Shown piece by piece: positions 8,899 to 17,101 of a DNA stretch of 64,000 nt. Within the stretch, counting starts at the first letter, position 1. The number at the start of each line of letters is the position of its first letter. Position numbers and translations under genes: made by a program. The notes below the pieces were generated by a model. It did no database searches. It was given only the letters and a program-made list of their open reading frames with translations, and was not told where the DNA came from. This DNA is from an uncultured bacterium (lineage in GTDB: Bacteria > Bacteroidota > Rhodothermia > Rhodothermales > UBA10348): positions 930,001 through 994,000 of the forward strand of contig CALSQR010000001.1 in the NCBI GenBank assembly GCA_943788505.1. Direction: 5' to 3'.

Positions 8899-9032
8899 GA
8901 CGAGGAAGCTACGAAACCCACTGAATCAGAACCTCCCGATCAACCGTACTGACCACTTCTCATCACTTCTGTCTTGAAATTCGTGCCGATGTTATCGATG
9001 TTTCGGAAACCCAGTTGCAACACAGTCATCGC

Positions 9033-11978
9033 ATGACCCCTTTCTTCGCCCAACGAGGGAATCTTTCTAAGACCTCCGCTCGGACGTTCACCACTAGCCT
9101 CATCTTGATTTTCGCACTCTTTGCGATGTCGGGCTCAGTAACGGACGCTACCGCTGCCACTAGCCCCGACGCTGCCCTACTGCAGTCTCAGGCCAATCGC
9201 GGGCAGATTCAAGGCATCGTGACCGAAGAAGGCACAAACGATGTGCTTCCCGGCGCGAACGTACGAGTCACCGGGACAAACGACGTCAACCAAGCTGTCG
9301 AAACAGGCGTTGCAGCAGGTACCGATGGTCGATTTTCCATTTCCCTTTCTCCTGGCACCTATCGAGTCGAAGTCAGCTTCGTTGGATTTCGGACCTGGAC
9401 CCGCGAAGGCATCGAGGTCACAGCCGGAGAATCTATCGTGCTCTCTCCCTCTCTTGAGGCCACCGATCAACTGATCAATCCGATTACGATTACGGCGTCG
9501 CGTTCCCCAGAGCGCCTCCTCGATGCGCCCGCCTCTATCTCGGTTCTTGAACCCCGTGAGTTGAAAACAAGGACATCCCTCACGGCGGCCTCTCACTTAT
9601 CATCGATTCCTGCTGTGGACATCATCAACACCGGATTGATATCCTCGCGAATTGTGATCAGGGGCTTTAATGACAATCTGGCGTCTTCGCTTTTGACGCT
9701 CGTCGACAACCGTATTGCACGCGCACCCTCTGTCCGACTAACGGCGTTACAGCTTATTCCGATGACCAATGGTGACATCGATCAGATTGAAGTCGTTTCC
9801 GGTCCAGCCTCTGCCCTCTATGGCCCGAATGCTGCAAATGGGGTGGTTCATATGATCACGCGAAGCCCGTTCGATTCGAGAGGCACCTCTGTCAGTTTCA
9901 CAGGTGGTCAGCAAGACGTTTTGCTGGGGTCTATCCGCCATGCTGCCACGTGGGGATCGAAAATTGGCTATAAATTTTCTGCCCAATACTACACGGGGAA
10001 TGACTTTGAATACTGGGACCCCGAAGAGATAGCGGCTAGGGCCCAGGCCATCGCGGACGGAGCGGCGCTTGATACCCTTCGAATCGGTAATCGGGACTTC
10101 ACGGTGCGCAATCTTGCTTTTAACGGCGCCCTTGAATACCGAGCGGACAATGGCGGTGTACTAACTTTCAATGCCGGCCTCACCCGCGGTGACAATATTG
10201 AAATTACGCCTACTGGGGCGGCCCAGGTCGATAATGCGCGTTTAGGATACGGTCAGATTCGCTACCGCAAGGGACGTCTCTTTGCGCAGACCTACGCCAA
10301 TCTGCTCAATTCCGGAGCCTCCTATTTCTTGCGCACCGGCGAGCAGTTCAGGGACGTGTCGCGCATGTTTGTGGCTCAGGTTCAGCATTGGTCGCAACCC
10401 ACCTCACTGCTGCGTTTGACCTATGGGCTGGACGCTTTCTACACCCTCCCCGAAGGAGAGGGCACGGTCAACGGACGTAATGAGAATGATGACAATGTGA
10501 TAGAGCTTGGCGGATACACACAAGCCGATGTCGATGTGCGAGAATGGCTTACGGTTCTTGGAGCGGCTCGACTCGACTATCACGACCGGCTTGACCTCAT
10601 CACGTTTTCACCTCGTGCCGCCGTCGTCGTTAAACCCATTGCGGGACACACCTTTCGCGCCACTTACAACCGCGCCTTTCGCACCCCGCTGCCGAACGAT
10701 CTGTTCTCTGATCTTCTCGGGCTTGGCGACGTGTTTACACTCGGGCAGATGGAACCCCTAATTGGATTTGCCCCAACTACGGATCTGCGGGCACAGGGAA
10801 TGCAGCATGGCTTCTCGTTTAACCGAGATGGCGCCGGAACGCCGCGTTTCCGCTCGCCTTTCGCGCCGCTCGATCCTCGCGGGCTCGCTACCTCCGACTA
10901 CATTGATTTGCATGACCCCATGTTCACCAACGTTATGTGGTCCGTTGCTAGACAATCCTCTGTCGCTGGCTTGGCAGACAACTTGGTTTCTCAAGGTGTA
11001 ATCGATCCATCACAGGTTGCGGGTATTTCGTCGGCTCTCGACGCTGTGCTTCCAGAAACCGTGGAAGGTGTCCAAAATCAGCTCAAGATCCTGAACCTCG
11101 AATCGCAGGTCTTTGAGGAGACACGCAACGCCGTTGACGCCCCATCTCTTGACGTAACGCGTACCCGCACCATTGAATTTGGCTACCGCGGTTTGATCGC
11201 AAAGGCTCTCGTAGCAAGCGTTGACGTTTACCAGTCCAGGGTTTCTAACTTCTTAGGCCCCTATATGGTTGGCACACCCAACGTCTTTTTGGACGGAAGT
11301 ACGCTAAATGCGGCGCTAGTCACTGCCGTACGGGATCAACTTGCTTTGCCTGAAAATACGGCGGCCTTGAATGCGCTGCTTTCGCTGGATTCTGCCGGGC
11401 AAGTCTACTCGAACAATGATGGAGATCCCTCTGGGGAAGTGGCCTTTCTGTTAGCGGCTGGTCTAGCTGGTGCGATTCCTTTTGGCACGGTTAGCCCCGT
11501 TGAAGCCTTCGACCCCACGGCTGTACTTCTCATGCGCCGCAACTTCGGCGAGGTCACAGTCCAGGGGATCGATGTCAACCTAATGATGTTTCTCAGTCGT
11601 CAGCTTCGCGTCGGGTTGATGGGGGCCATGCTTTCGGACAACTTCTATGAGAACGTAGATGGTGTCGCGGACATCTCTTTAAACGCTCCACGCTTCAAGG
11701 CGGGAGCGCAGGTTCAGTATGATTCTCGGGAAGGCGATGTTGGTGGGTCGCTAAGGGTCCGTTACGTAGAGGGATACCCTGTCCGGAGCGACGTCTATAT
11801 CGGGTCAGTGGAGCCATTTACCGTGGTTGACGCCTCCATGTACTACCGCGTCCCGTTCTCGAAAGACACGATGGTCAATCTTACCGTGCAGAACGTCACA
11901 AATAACCTGCATCGAGAATTTGTTTATGTGCCGGAAATTGGGCGCTTAGCCATGCTCCGCCTCACGCACGAATTTTGA
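9033..11978 (+). CDS. TonB-dependent outer-membrane receptor with carboxypeptidase-regulatory domain
   Basis: A 981-residue outer-membrane receptor. After a signal peptide (about 18-42) comes a CarboxypepD_reg-like domain (about 55-140, GQIQGIVTEEGTNDVLPGANV), then the plug (about 150-265, with VVSGPASALYGPNAANGVVHMIT) and a 22-strand barrel ending in the terminal aromatic LTHEF. This N-terminal domain is typical of Bacteroidota receptors. No SusD-like partner is adjacent, so a glycan-uptake pair is not indicated; the ligand may be a siderophore, cobalamin, peptide or other. The ATG at 9033 is preferred to a TTG at 9015. The gene is monocistronic, with a convergent hydrolase 8 bases downstream. 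Confidence 0.93.
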   Translation: MTPFFAQRGNLSKTSARTFTTSLILIFALFAMSGSVTDATAATSPDAALLQSQANRGQIQGIVTEEGTNDVLPGANVRVTGTNDVNQAVETGVAAGTDGRFSISLSPGTYRVEVSFVGFRTWTREGIEVTAGESIVLSPSLEATDQLINPITITASRSPERLLDAPASISVLEPRELKTRTSLTAASHLSSIPAVDIINTGLISSRIVIRGFNDNLASSLLTLVDNRIARAPSVRLTALQLIPMTNGDIDQIEVVSGPASALYGPNAANGVVHMITRSPFDSRGTSVSFTGGQQDVLLGSIRHAATWGSKIGYKFSAQYYTGNDFEYWDPEEIAARAQAIADGAALDTLRIGNRDFTVRNLAFNGALEYRADNGGVLTFNAGLTRGDNIEITPTGAAQVDNARLGYGQIRYRKGRLFAQTYANLLNSGASYFLRTGEQFRDVSRMFVAQVQHWSQPTSLLRLTYGLDAFYTLPEGEGTVNGRNENDDNVIELGGYTQADVDVREWLTVLGAARLDYHDRLDLITFSPRAAVVVKPIAGHTFRATYNRAFRTPLPNDLFSDLLGLGDVFTLGQMEPLIGFAPTTDLRAQGMQHGFSFNRDGAGTPRFRSPFAPLDPRGLATSDYIDLHDPMFTNVMWSVARQSSVAGLADNLVSQGVIDPSQVAGISSALDAVLPETVEGVQNQLKILNLESQVFEETRNAVDAPSLDVTRTRTIEFGYRGLIAKALVASVDVYQSRVSNFLGPYMVGTPNVFLDGSTLNAALVTAVRDQLALPENTAALNALLSLDSAGQVYSNNDGDPSGEVAFLLAAGLAGAIPFGTVSPVEAFDPTAVLLMRRNFGEVTVQGIDVNLMMFLSRQLRVGLMGAMLSDNFYENVDGVADISLNAPRFKAGAQVQYDSREGDVGGSLRVRYVEGYPVRSDVYIGSVEPFTVVDASMYYRVPFSKDTMVNLTVQNVTNNLHREFVYVPEIGRLAMLRLTHEF

Positions 11979-11986
11979 TCAGACAT

Positions 11987-12952
11987 TTACTGCTCAATGG
12001 CTGCGCTCAGCCATTGGATCGTTCGACGTGCAATCGAGATCGTATTTTCCGGGCCAAGAGCATCTCCTACCAATACGTGGTTGTTCTGATCAAGCGAACT
12101 CCGAACCATCACGGAATCTTTCAAGTGTGTTCCTAGTCGATCGTAGAGGCGTTCTGTGGTTTCTGGATCTACCACTTGATCTGTCGGCGAGTAAATCAAC
12201 ATGGTAGGCGCAGTGATACGCCCGAAGTCCATGTCTTGGACAGCGTTCGCAATTCCAACGACCTCGATTAAGACATCAGAAGGGTACTCATGGGTTCCAA
12301 GTGCCGCATGTTTCTCGTTTTGGGGTGTCCAAGAATACGTTTCTCCCTGGATAGCATGCAGAATGGACGTACCCCACGGCCAAAGCAGCATGGAGCTACG
12401 AGGATCGGCCACGGCAAAATTTGGACTGATCCAGATCTGCGCAGCCATGTTTCGAGACAACTCCTCATCCAAAGAGGCTACTGCTGCAAATGTCGCACCA
12501 GTAGACAAACCGATGACGACCACTTTTTCACCAATAGCTTCGCCAACTTTGATCGCTTCTGCTGTGCTTTGCACCCAATCGTGAACTGTTGATTCCCCCA
12601 ATGCTTGTCCGTCTCGTCCATGACCCGCAAATCGGGTGTAGAAAAGGTTTGCTCCTAGTGCTTTAGCAATCGAATCAGGATATGGCACCGCCTCGAGGCG
12701 ACTCGCTGAAAAACCATGTAGATAGACAATGGAAAGAGGTGTGCGCGCCTTGCTTGAGTCGGCCCAGATCACTTCCTTTTGGACACCGGGACGAAGATCA
12801 TCGAAGATGGCTTCCTGCGCATCCAGCCATTCGTCAATAGGCTGACCGACTTGAATATCGTCCCACGACAAGTCAACGTGCGCTCTAGGACCTGCAAAGA
12901 ACAGCAGGATCAGCGCAATGAAAATGAGAAGGAGGGTTCGGGATCTGGACAT
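11987..12952 (-). CDS. Membrane-anchored alpha/beta hydrolase (serine aminopeptidase S33-like)
   Basis: About 321 residues. An N-terminal hydrophobic anchor or signal is followed by an alpha/beta hydrolase domain: oxyanion-region YLHGFSASR, nucleophile elbow VIGLSTGA (GxSxG), acid in YSPTDQVVDP and catalytic His in QNNHVLVGD. The overall form is that of monoglyceride lipase/esterase-type S33 hydrolases. The ATG at 12952 is preferred to a TTG 54 bases upstream since it begins directly at the signal-like segment. It converges on the TonB receptor and diverges from the aldolase gene. The substrate cannot be told. Confidence 0.85.
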   Translation of the reverse strand: MSRSRTLLLIFIALILLFFAGPRAHVDLSWDDIQVGQPIDEWLDAQEAIFDDLRPGVQKEVIWADSSKARTPLSIVYLHGFSASRLEAVPYPDSIAKALGANLFYTRFAGHGRDGQALGESTVHDWVQSTAEAIKVGEAIGEKVVVIGLSTGATFAAVASLDEELSRNMAAQIWISPNFAVADPRSSMLLWPWGTSILHAIQGETYSWTPQNEKHAALGTHEYPSDVLIEVVGIANAVQDMDFGRITAPTMLIYSPTDQVVDPETTERLYDRLGTHLKDSVMVRSSLDQNNHVLVGDALGPENTISIARRTIQWLSAAIEQ

Positions 12953-13060
12953 CGAGTCAGGGGTGAAAGGGAGCCACGTACCGGATCCACTCGGAGCTTG
13001 TTCCAACGTTCTAGCGACCTAGCCAGCTCTTGAATCATCATTCACGTCAGTCCATACCGA

Positions 13061-13975
13061 ATGAGCTCCTTCCACGGACTGTGGGCCGCCTCAGTAACAC
13101 CCCTTACGAATGATCTATTGCCGGACGCCGATCGGCTGGTCGGGCATATAGACTGGCTGTTCACACAGGGATGTGATGGTGTGCTACTCTTTGGCACTAC
13201 AGGAGAAGCCAATTCGTTTTCTGTTTCCGAGCGCCGCCATCTGCTCGATAGCTTAGCAGCACGAGATGTCGACCTAACCAGGGTGATTGTGGGTACGGGA
13301 TGCTCCGCACAGAGCGATACCATCGAATTGACGCGTCATGCCACCGACGTAGGGTGTCCAGGGGTCCTGATGCTACCGCCGTTTTACTACAAGTCGGTCT
13401 CGGATGATGGACTTTTCGGTTATATGTCCCAGGTAATCGACCATGTGGATCGGGACTCCTTGCGTGTGCTGCTGTACCACTTTCCCAAAATGTCCGGGGT
13501 CGGCTGGTCAGTTCACCTCACGCAACGCTTGAAGACTACTTACCCGCAGATCATCGCTGGTATCAAAGATTCTAGTGGCGACACGGACAACTTGACACTC
13601 TATTGTCGCGAAATAGATGATTTTGATGTCTTTTCAGGCACCGAAGCTCTTCTCTCGTACGCCCTTGAAGAAGGGGGTGTTGGCTGTATTTCAGCTACGG
13701 CTAACCTGACATCCCGATTGATACGTTCAGTTTTGGATGGCGAAAAAGGACAAGCGGACCGAATGATTCGGACACGGAAAGCGCTAGAAGCCTTTCCTCT
13801 CATCCCGATGATCAAGCATATGTTAGCAGAAGAATCGGGTGAGGAGGCCTGGAGAGCTCTTCGACCACCACTCATGAAGCTATCTGCGGCGCATGAATCG
13901 CGCCTCCAAGAGATCCTCGACACTATTGGCGTGCTCCCAAACTTTGTAGAACCAGAAAACGATGACGCTCGTTGA
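13061..13975 (+). CDS. DapA/N-acetylneuraminate lyase-family aldolase
   Basis: A 304-residue TIM-barrel enzyme of the dihydrodipicolinate synthase superfamily. Present are the pyruvate-binding FGTTGEANSFS loop, the proton-shuttle Tyr139 in LLYHFPK, and the Schiff-base Lys169 in IAGIKDSSGD. All members add or remove pyruvate or similar ketoacids. The LLYHFPK context, where true DapA usually has a YNVPxR motif, argues against lysine biosynthesis and favours a catabolic aldolase such as a 2-keto-3-deoxy sugar-acid or hydroxyproline-type enzyme. It stands alone, divergent from the hydrolase. The exact substrate is open. Confidence 0.82.
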   Translation: MSSFHGLWAASVTPLTNDLLPDADRLVGHIDWLFTQGCDGVLLFGTTGEANSFSVSERRHLLDSLAARDVDLTRVIVGTGCSAQSDTIELTRHATDVGCPGVLMLPPFYYKSVSDDGLFGYMSQVIDHVDRDSLRVLLYHFPKMSGVGWSVHLTQRLKTTYPQIIAGIKDSSGDTDNLTLYCREIDDFDVFSGTEALLSYALEEGGVGCISATANLTSRLIRSVLDGEKGQADRMIRTRKALEAFPLIPMIKHMLAEESGEEAWRALRPPLMKLSAAHESRLQEILDTIGVLPNFVEPENDDAR

Positions 13976-14053
13976 GTGTCCTGTTATTAGACCGTATCCT
14001 GTTGGTCTACAACTACGTTTTTTCTTTTTAAGACACCTATCCCAGGTATTCAG

Positions 14054-16693
14054 ATGCATAGAAGTCCCCTTCTGGCCCTGATGCTTGCCGTTCTCTTTTC
14101 GGCATGCACCACGGTCAATGTCACCGATCCCGCCTCTGTATCAACGGCTTCTTCGAGCAAACCTGCGGCTTCGGCCTCGAGCGCGAAACCTAAAGCCGAT
14201 TCGCCCTTCAAAAAATGGGATGAGGTCCTCAAGGACACCAAAGCCATGAAAGGGCAGTTCAACCTTCACATGAAGCGTGATCGGACGCTGTTTATGGAGG
14301 TCCAGCCCGCACAATTGGGCATGGATTTCGGCTTCATCAGCCACTACTCGAAAGGAACGGGTGTCTTTAACCTGCATGATGGCCTTGCAATCACCGACAC
14401 GCGCATGATGCGCTTCGAGCGAATCGGCGACAAAGTGTACCTGCACCACGTGAATACGCGCTTCACAGCTGATGAAGGCACACCGCTTCGGGAATCACTC
14501 GACGACAACGTTGGCAACTCGATTATTGCTGCGTTTTCGATCGAAAGTGAAAACGCAACGTCAAAGGCGCTGCTGATCGACTTCACGGATTTCATCGTCT
14601 CGGATTACATGCAGATCTCTGAAGGGATCAAGATGTATTTCGCGGGTCGCCCTGTGATGTTTGACAAAAGCCGTTCCTATGTCTCGAACGCCATGGCCTT
14701 CCCAAAGAACGTGGAAATCGACGCCATGCTGACGTACAAGCCTAATGGCTCCCCTCTCTCGTCATCGGCGGGCGTTTCCGATGTGACATCTGTTCCTGTT
14801 GGACTGCGGTACTCCTTCTTTGCGCTACCTGAAAAACCAATGGCGCGCCGCATGTCGGATGATCGTGTGGGATTCTTTTCCGATGCGCAGCGAGATTTCT
14901 CGCGTCAGACAGAGGTCAACCAGATGGTGCAGTATGTAAACCGCTGGCGCCTCGAAAAGAAAGACCCAACGGCAGAAATGTCAGACCCTGTACAGCCGAT
15001 TGTCTATTACATCGACCGTACAGTGCCAACAGAACTCCGCAAATGGGTTCGGGAAGGCATTGAAGGATGGCAAAAAGCGTTTGAAGCCGCAGGCTTTACC
15101 AACGCCATCATTGCAAAGGAAGCACCGGATGACTCCACCTGGAGCGCCGAGGACATGCGCTACTCTACTGTGCGTTGGAGCGCCTCGCACCAAATGGGCT
15201 ATGCTATCGGCCCATCTCAGACGGACCCTCGAACCGGAGAAATCCTGAATGCCGACGTATTGCTGTCAGCCACGTTTATGCGCGGATGGGGAGATGAATG
15301 GCAGACTCTCGTAGGGCCAAATGGAATGCTGCAGCGCATGCAGGACATGAACAATCAGGCGTCACTTATGTCGTCCTTTGAGCAGGATCAGCTTTGTATG
15401 GCACCCTTTGGGAAACAGTTCGAAATGGGACTGATGCAGACGGTGATGCTCGCCGACGGGTTGATTGACCCAGTTAGTGACGCTCCGGCCGATTTTTATG
15501 GCCCTTCACTGCGCGACCTTGTTTTCCACGAAATCGGTCACACCCTCGGTTTGCGTCACAACTTTCGAGGCTCCGGTGCCATTCCGTACGAAAGACTTCA
15601 GGACACAGACTTCACCACTGAAAACGGCCTGACACTTTCCGTTATGGATTACGCTGGTAGCAATATCAATCCAGACCGGGACGTGCAGGGTGATTACGTT
15701 AACATGGAAGTCGGATCCTACGATGTGTGGGCTGTATCCTATGGGTACACACCGGATGATGCCAAAGCGGCTGATATTGCGCGCCAAGCTGCCAATCCAA
15801 TGTATGCCTACAACACGGATGGCGACTCTCGAGGCATCGACCCACTGACAAGCGTCTGGGATCTGTCATCAGATCCGATGGCCTATTCTGATGACCAGCG
15901 CAAATTGGTCGGTACTATCTATCCAGTGATTGAGGAGCGACTCATTGGAGATGATGATGCGTACTCCCGTTTGCGAGGAACGATTAATGGCCTACTGTTC
16001 ACGCAGTATCGTCAGCTTACGACCGTTGCCAAGATGGTTGGTGGCTCGCATTTCGCGCGCGATCACAAAGGAGATCCAGACGGCCGTCAGCCTTTGACAC
16101 CAGTGTCTGGCGCAGAGCAGCGCGAAGCAGTGGCTTATATCCTGGACAAGGCGCTCGACACAACTGAGCTTCCGTTCACGGCTGAACTATTGAACAAGGC
16201 GGTGCCAGGACGCACGGATGACTGGAATGCAGGCTATGGTGTCGGTCGCTATGACACACCAGTCTACGAAGCTGTTCAAAACATGCAGATGATGGCGCTT
16301 GGCGCACTGACGGACCGGGGCAGGCTGAGTGTTCTTATCAACTCCGATCAGCGTCAGGACGATGTCTACTCGGTGGACATGCTGTTTGCCGACATCGATG
16401 CAGCTGTATTTGGCTCGCTGACTGGCCAGGACCGCTTCCAGCGCAACCTCCAGCTTGCCTACGCCGACCACCTCGGCGGACTGATGAACAACTTGCGTCC
16501 GTCGCCCTTCGTGCCTAATACGCCGGATGAAGCACGTGCTCTGGCGCGTCTTGAGCTGACTGAGCTTTCAAACCAGATCGCAGCGGCCATGGCTGGTGGC
16601 GTATCGGACCGCATGGACCATGCTCACCTGCTCGAACTGCAGGCCCGCGTTGCGGCTACGTTCGACGTTGGACAGACCAAATCAGTCAAGTAG
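14054..16693 (+). CDS. Zinc-dependent metalloprotease lipoprotein (DUF5117/DUF4953 type)
   Basis: An 879-residue lipoprotein: a type II signal with lipobox LFSAC puts the mature N-terminus at Cys18, followed by an Ala/Ser/Lys-rich linker. The N-terminal half (about 60-260) is of the DUF5118/DUF5117 type found before the catalytic domain. The extended zinc site HEIGHTLGLRHNF starts at about residue 492, with the third ligand His 10 residues on, as in metzincins, and the Met-turn candidate is LSVMDYAG. Family members are cell-surface peptidases common in Bacteroidota and Proteobacteria. A strong terminator follows 22 bases after the stop, so this gene is probably a single transcription unit. 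Confidence 0.92.
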   Translation: MHRSPLLALMLAVLFSACTTVNVTDPASVSTASSSKPAASASSAKPKADSPFKKWDEVLKDTKAMKGQFNLHMKRDRTLFMEVQPAQLGMDFGFISHYSKGTGVFNLHDGLAITDTRMMRFERIGDKVYLHHVNTRFTADEGTPLRESLDDNVGNSIIAAFSIESENATSKALLIDFTDFIVSDYMQISEGIKMYFAGRPVMFDKSRSYVSNAMAFPKNVEIDAMLTYKPNGSPLSSSAGVSDVTSVPVGLRYSFFALPEKPMARRMSDDRVGFFSDAQRDFSRQTEVNQMVQYVNRWRLEKKDPTAEMSDPVQPIVYYIDRTVPTELRKWVREGIEGWQKAFEAAGFTNAIIAKEAPDDSTWSAEDMRYSTVRWSASHQMGYAIGPSQTDPRTGEILNADVLLSATFMRGWGDEWQTLVGPNGMLQRMQDMNNQASLMSSFEQDQLCMAPFGKQFEMGLMQTVMLADGLIDPVSDAPADFYGPSLRDLVFHEIGHTLGLRHNFRGSGAIPYERLQDTDFTTENGLTLSVMDYAGSNINPDRDVQGDYVNMEVGSYDVWAVSYGYTPDDAKAADIARQAANPMYAYNTDGDSRGIDPLTSVWDLSSDPMAYSDDQRKLVGTIYPVIEERLIGDDDAYSRLRGTINGLLFTQYRQLTTVAKMVGGSHFARDHKGDPDGRQPLTPVSGAEQREAVAYILDKALDTTELPFTAELLNKAVPGRTDDWNAGYGVGRYDTPVYEAVQNMQMMALGALTDRGRLSVLINSDQRQDDVYSVDMLFADIDAAVFGSLTGQDRFQRNLQLAYADHLGGLMNNLRPSPFVPNTPDEARALARLELTELSNQIAAAMAGGVSDRMDHAHLLELQARVAATFDVGQTKSVK

Positions 16694-16715
16694 AACGTTT
16701 TTTGAGTGTTATTTT

Positions 16716-16753
16716 GTGGGGCGCGGCCTTTTGGCCGCGCCCCACTTTTGTTG
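16716..16753 (+). terminator. Strong intrinsic terminator after the metalloprotease gene
   Basis: A perfect 13-bp GC-rich stem (16716-16728 with 16733-16745), a TTTT loop and a T-rich tail (TTTTGTTG). It lies just after the stop at 16693 and before the next plus-strand gene at 17102. Stem length and composition make this the clearest factor-independent terminator of the first third of the window. Confidence 0.92.
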
Positions 16754-16893
16754 TGTAAGAGTCTGGTGGGCTTTATTCATCCCTCTGTTTTGGGCTGGAA
16801 ACTGCAAATATTCCCTCAGGCATACTCAACGTACGTTTGTACAACAAATGCGCCTAAGGGCCTGTGGACTGCCTTCGGGCGGTAGCGAGGCTA

Positions 16894-16982
16894 GCGGCTG
16901 CAGGGATACGCCTGCAGGGCTGGCGGCTGCAGGGCTAGCGCCAGCGGGGCAAGCAGCTGCAGGGCTGAAGCCTGTCCCCAGG
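16894..16982. repeat. Degenerate GC-rich tandem repeat, period 29-30 bp
   Basis: The 408-base gap 16694-17101 holds the terminator and then this block. The 9-mer GCTGCAGGG recurs at 16897-16905, 16926-16934 and 16956-16964 (spacing 29 and 30), each followed by a variable GC-rich segment ending in GCC, and a partial copy CCTGCAGGG lies at 16911-16919. The last unit runs into an imperfect inverted repeat, CCTGTCCCCAGG. No convincing protein is encoded across it. It looks like a mobile-type intergenic palindromic element or a decayed tandem array. Confidence 0.65.
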
Positions 16983-17101
16983 CTCCGGCCTGCGCAGTGC
17001 GCGCTGCCCCAGCCACTCCACCAATCGGTTTGGTGTCTCTCCCGCAACGTGCTACATTTCACCATCCACGTAAAGCACCCACCACCTCCCCTACCACACG
17101 T

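Noticed and set aside
9015-9032. Upstream TTG start for the TonB receptor
   Set aside because: The ATG at 9033 gives a normal signal peptide and there is no better ribosome site for the TTG.
13981-14029. Hairpin TAGACC/GGTCTA with a following T-run as a terminator after the aldolase gene
   Set aside because: The stem is only six pairs with a ten-base loop and the T-run is about ten bases further on; too weak to call.
16894-16982. 29-30-bp periodic repeats considered as a CRISPR array
   Set aside because: The units are degenerate and contiguous, there are no unique spacers of constant length, and no cas genes are nearby.
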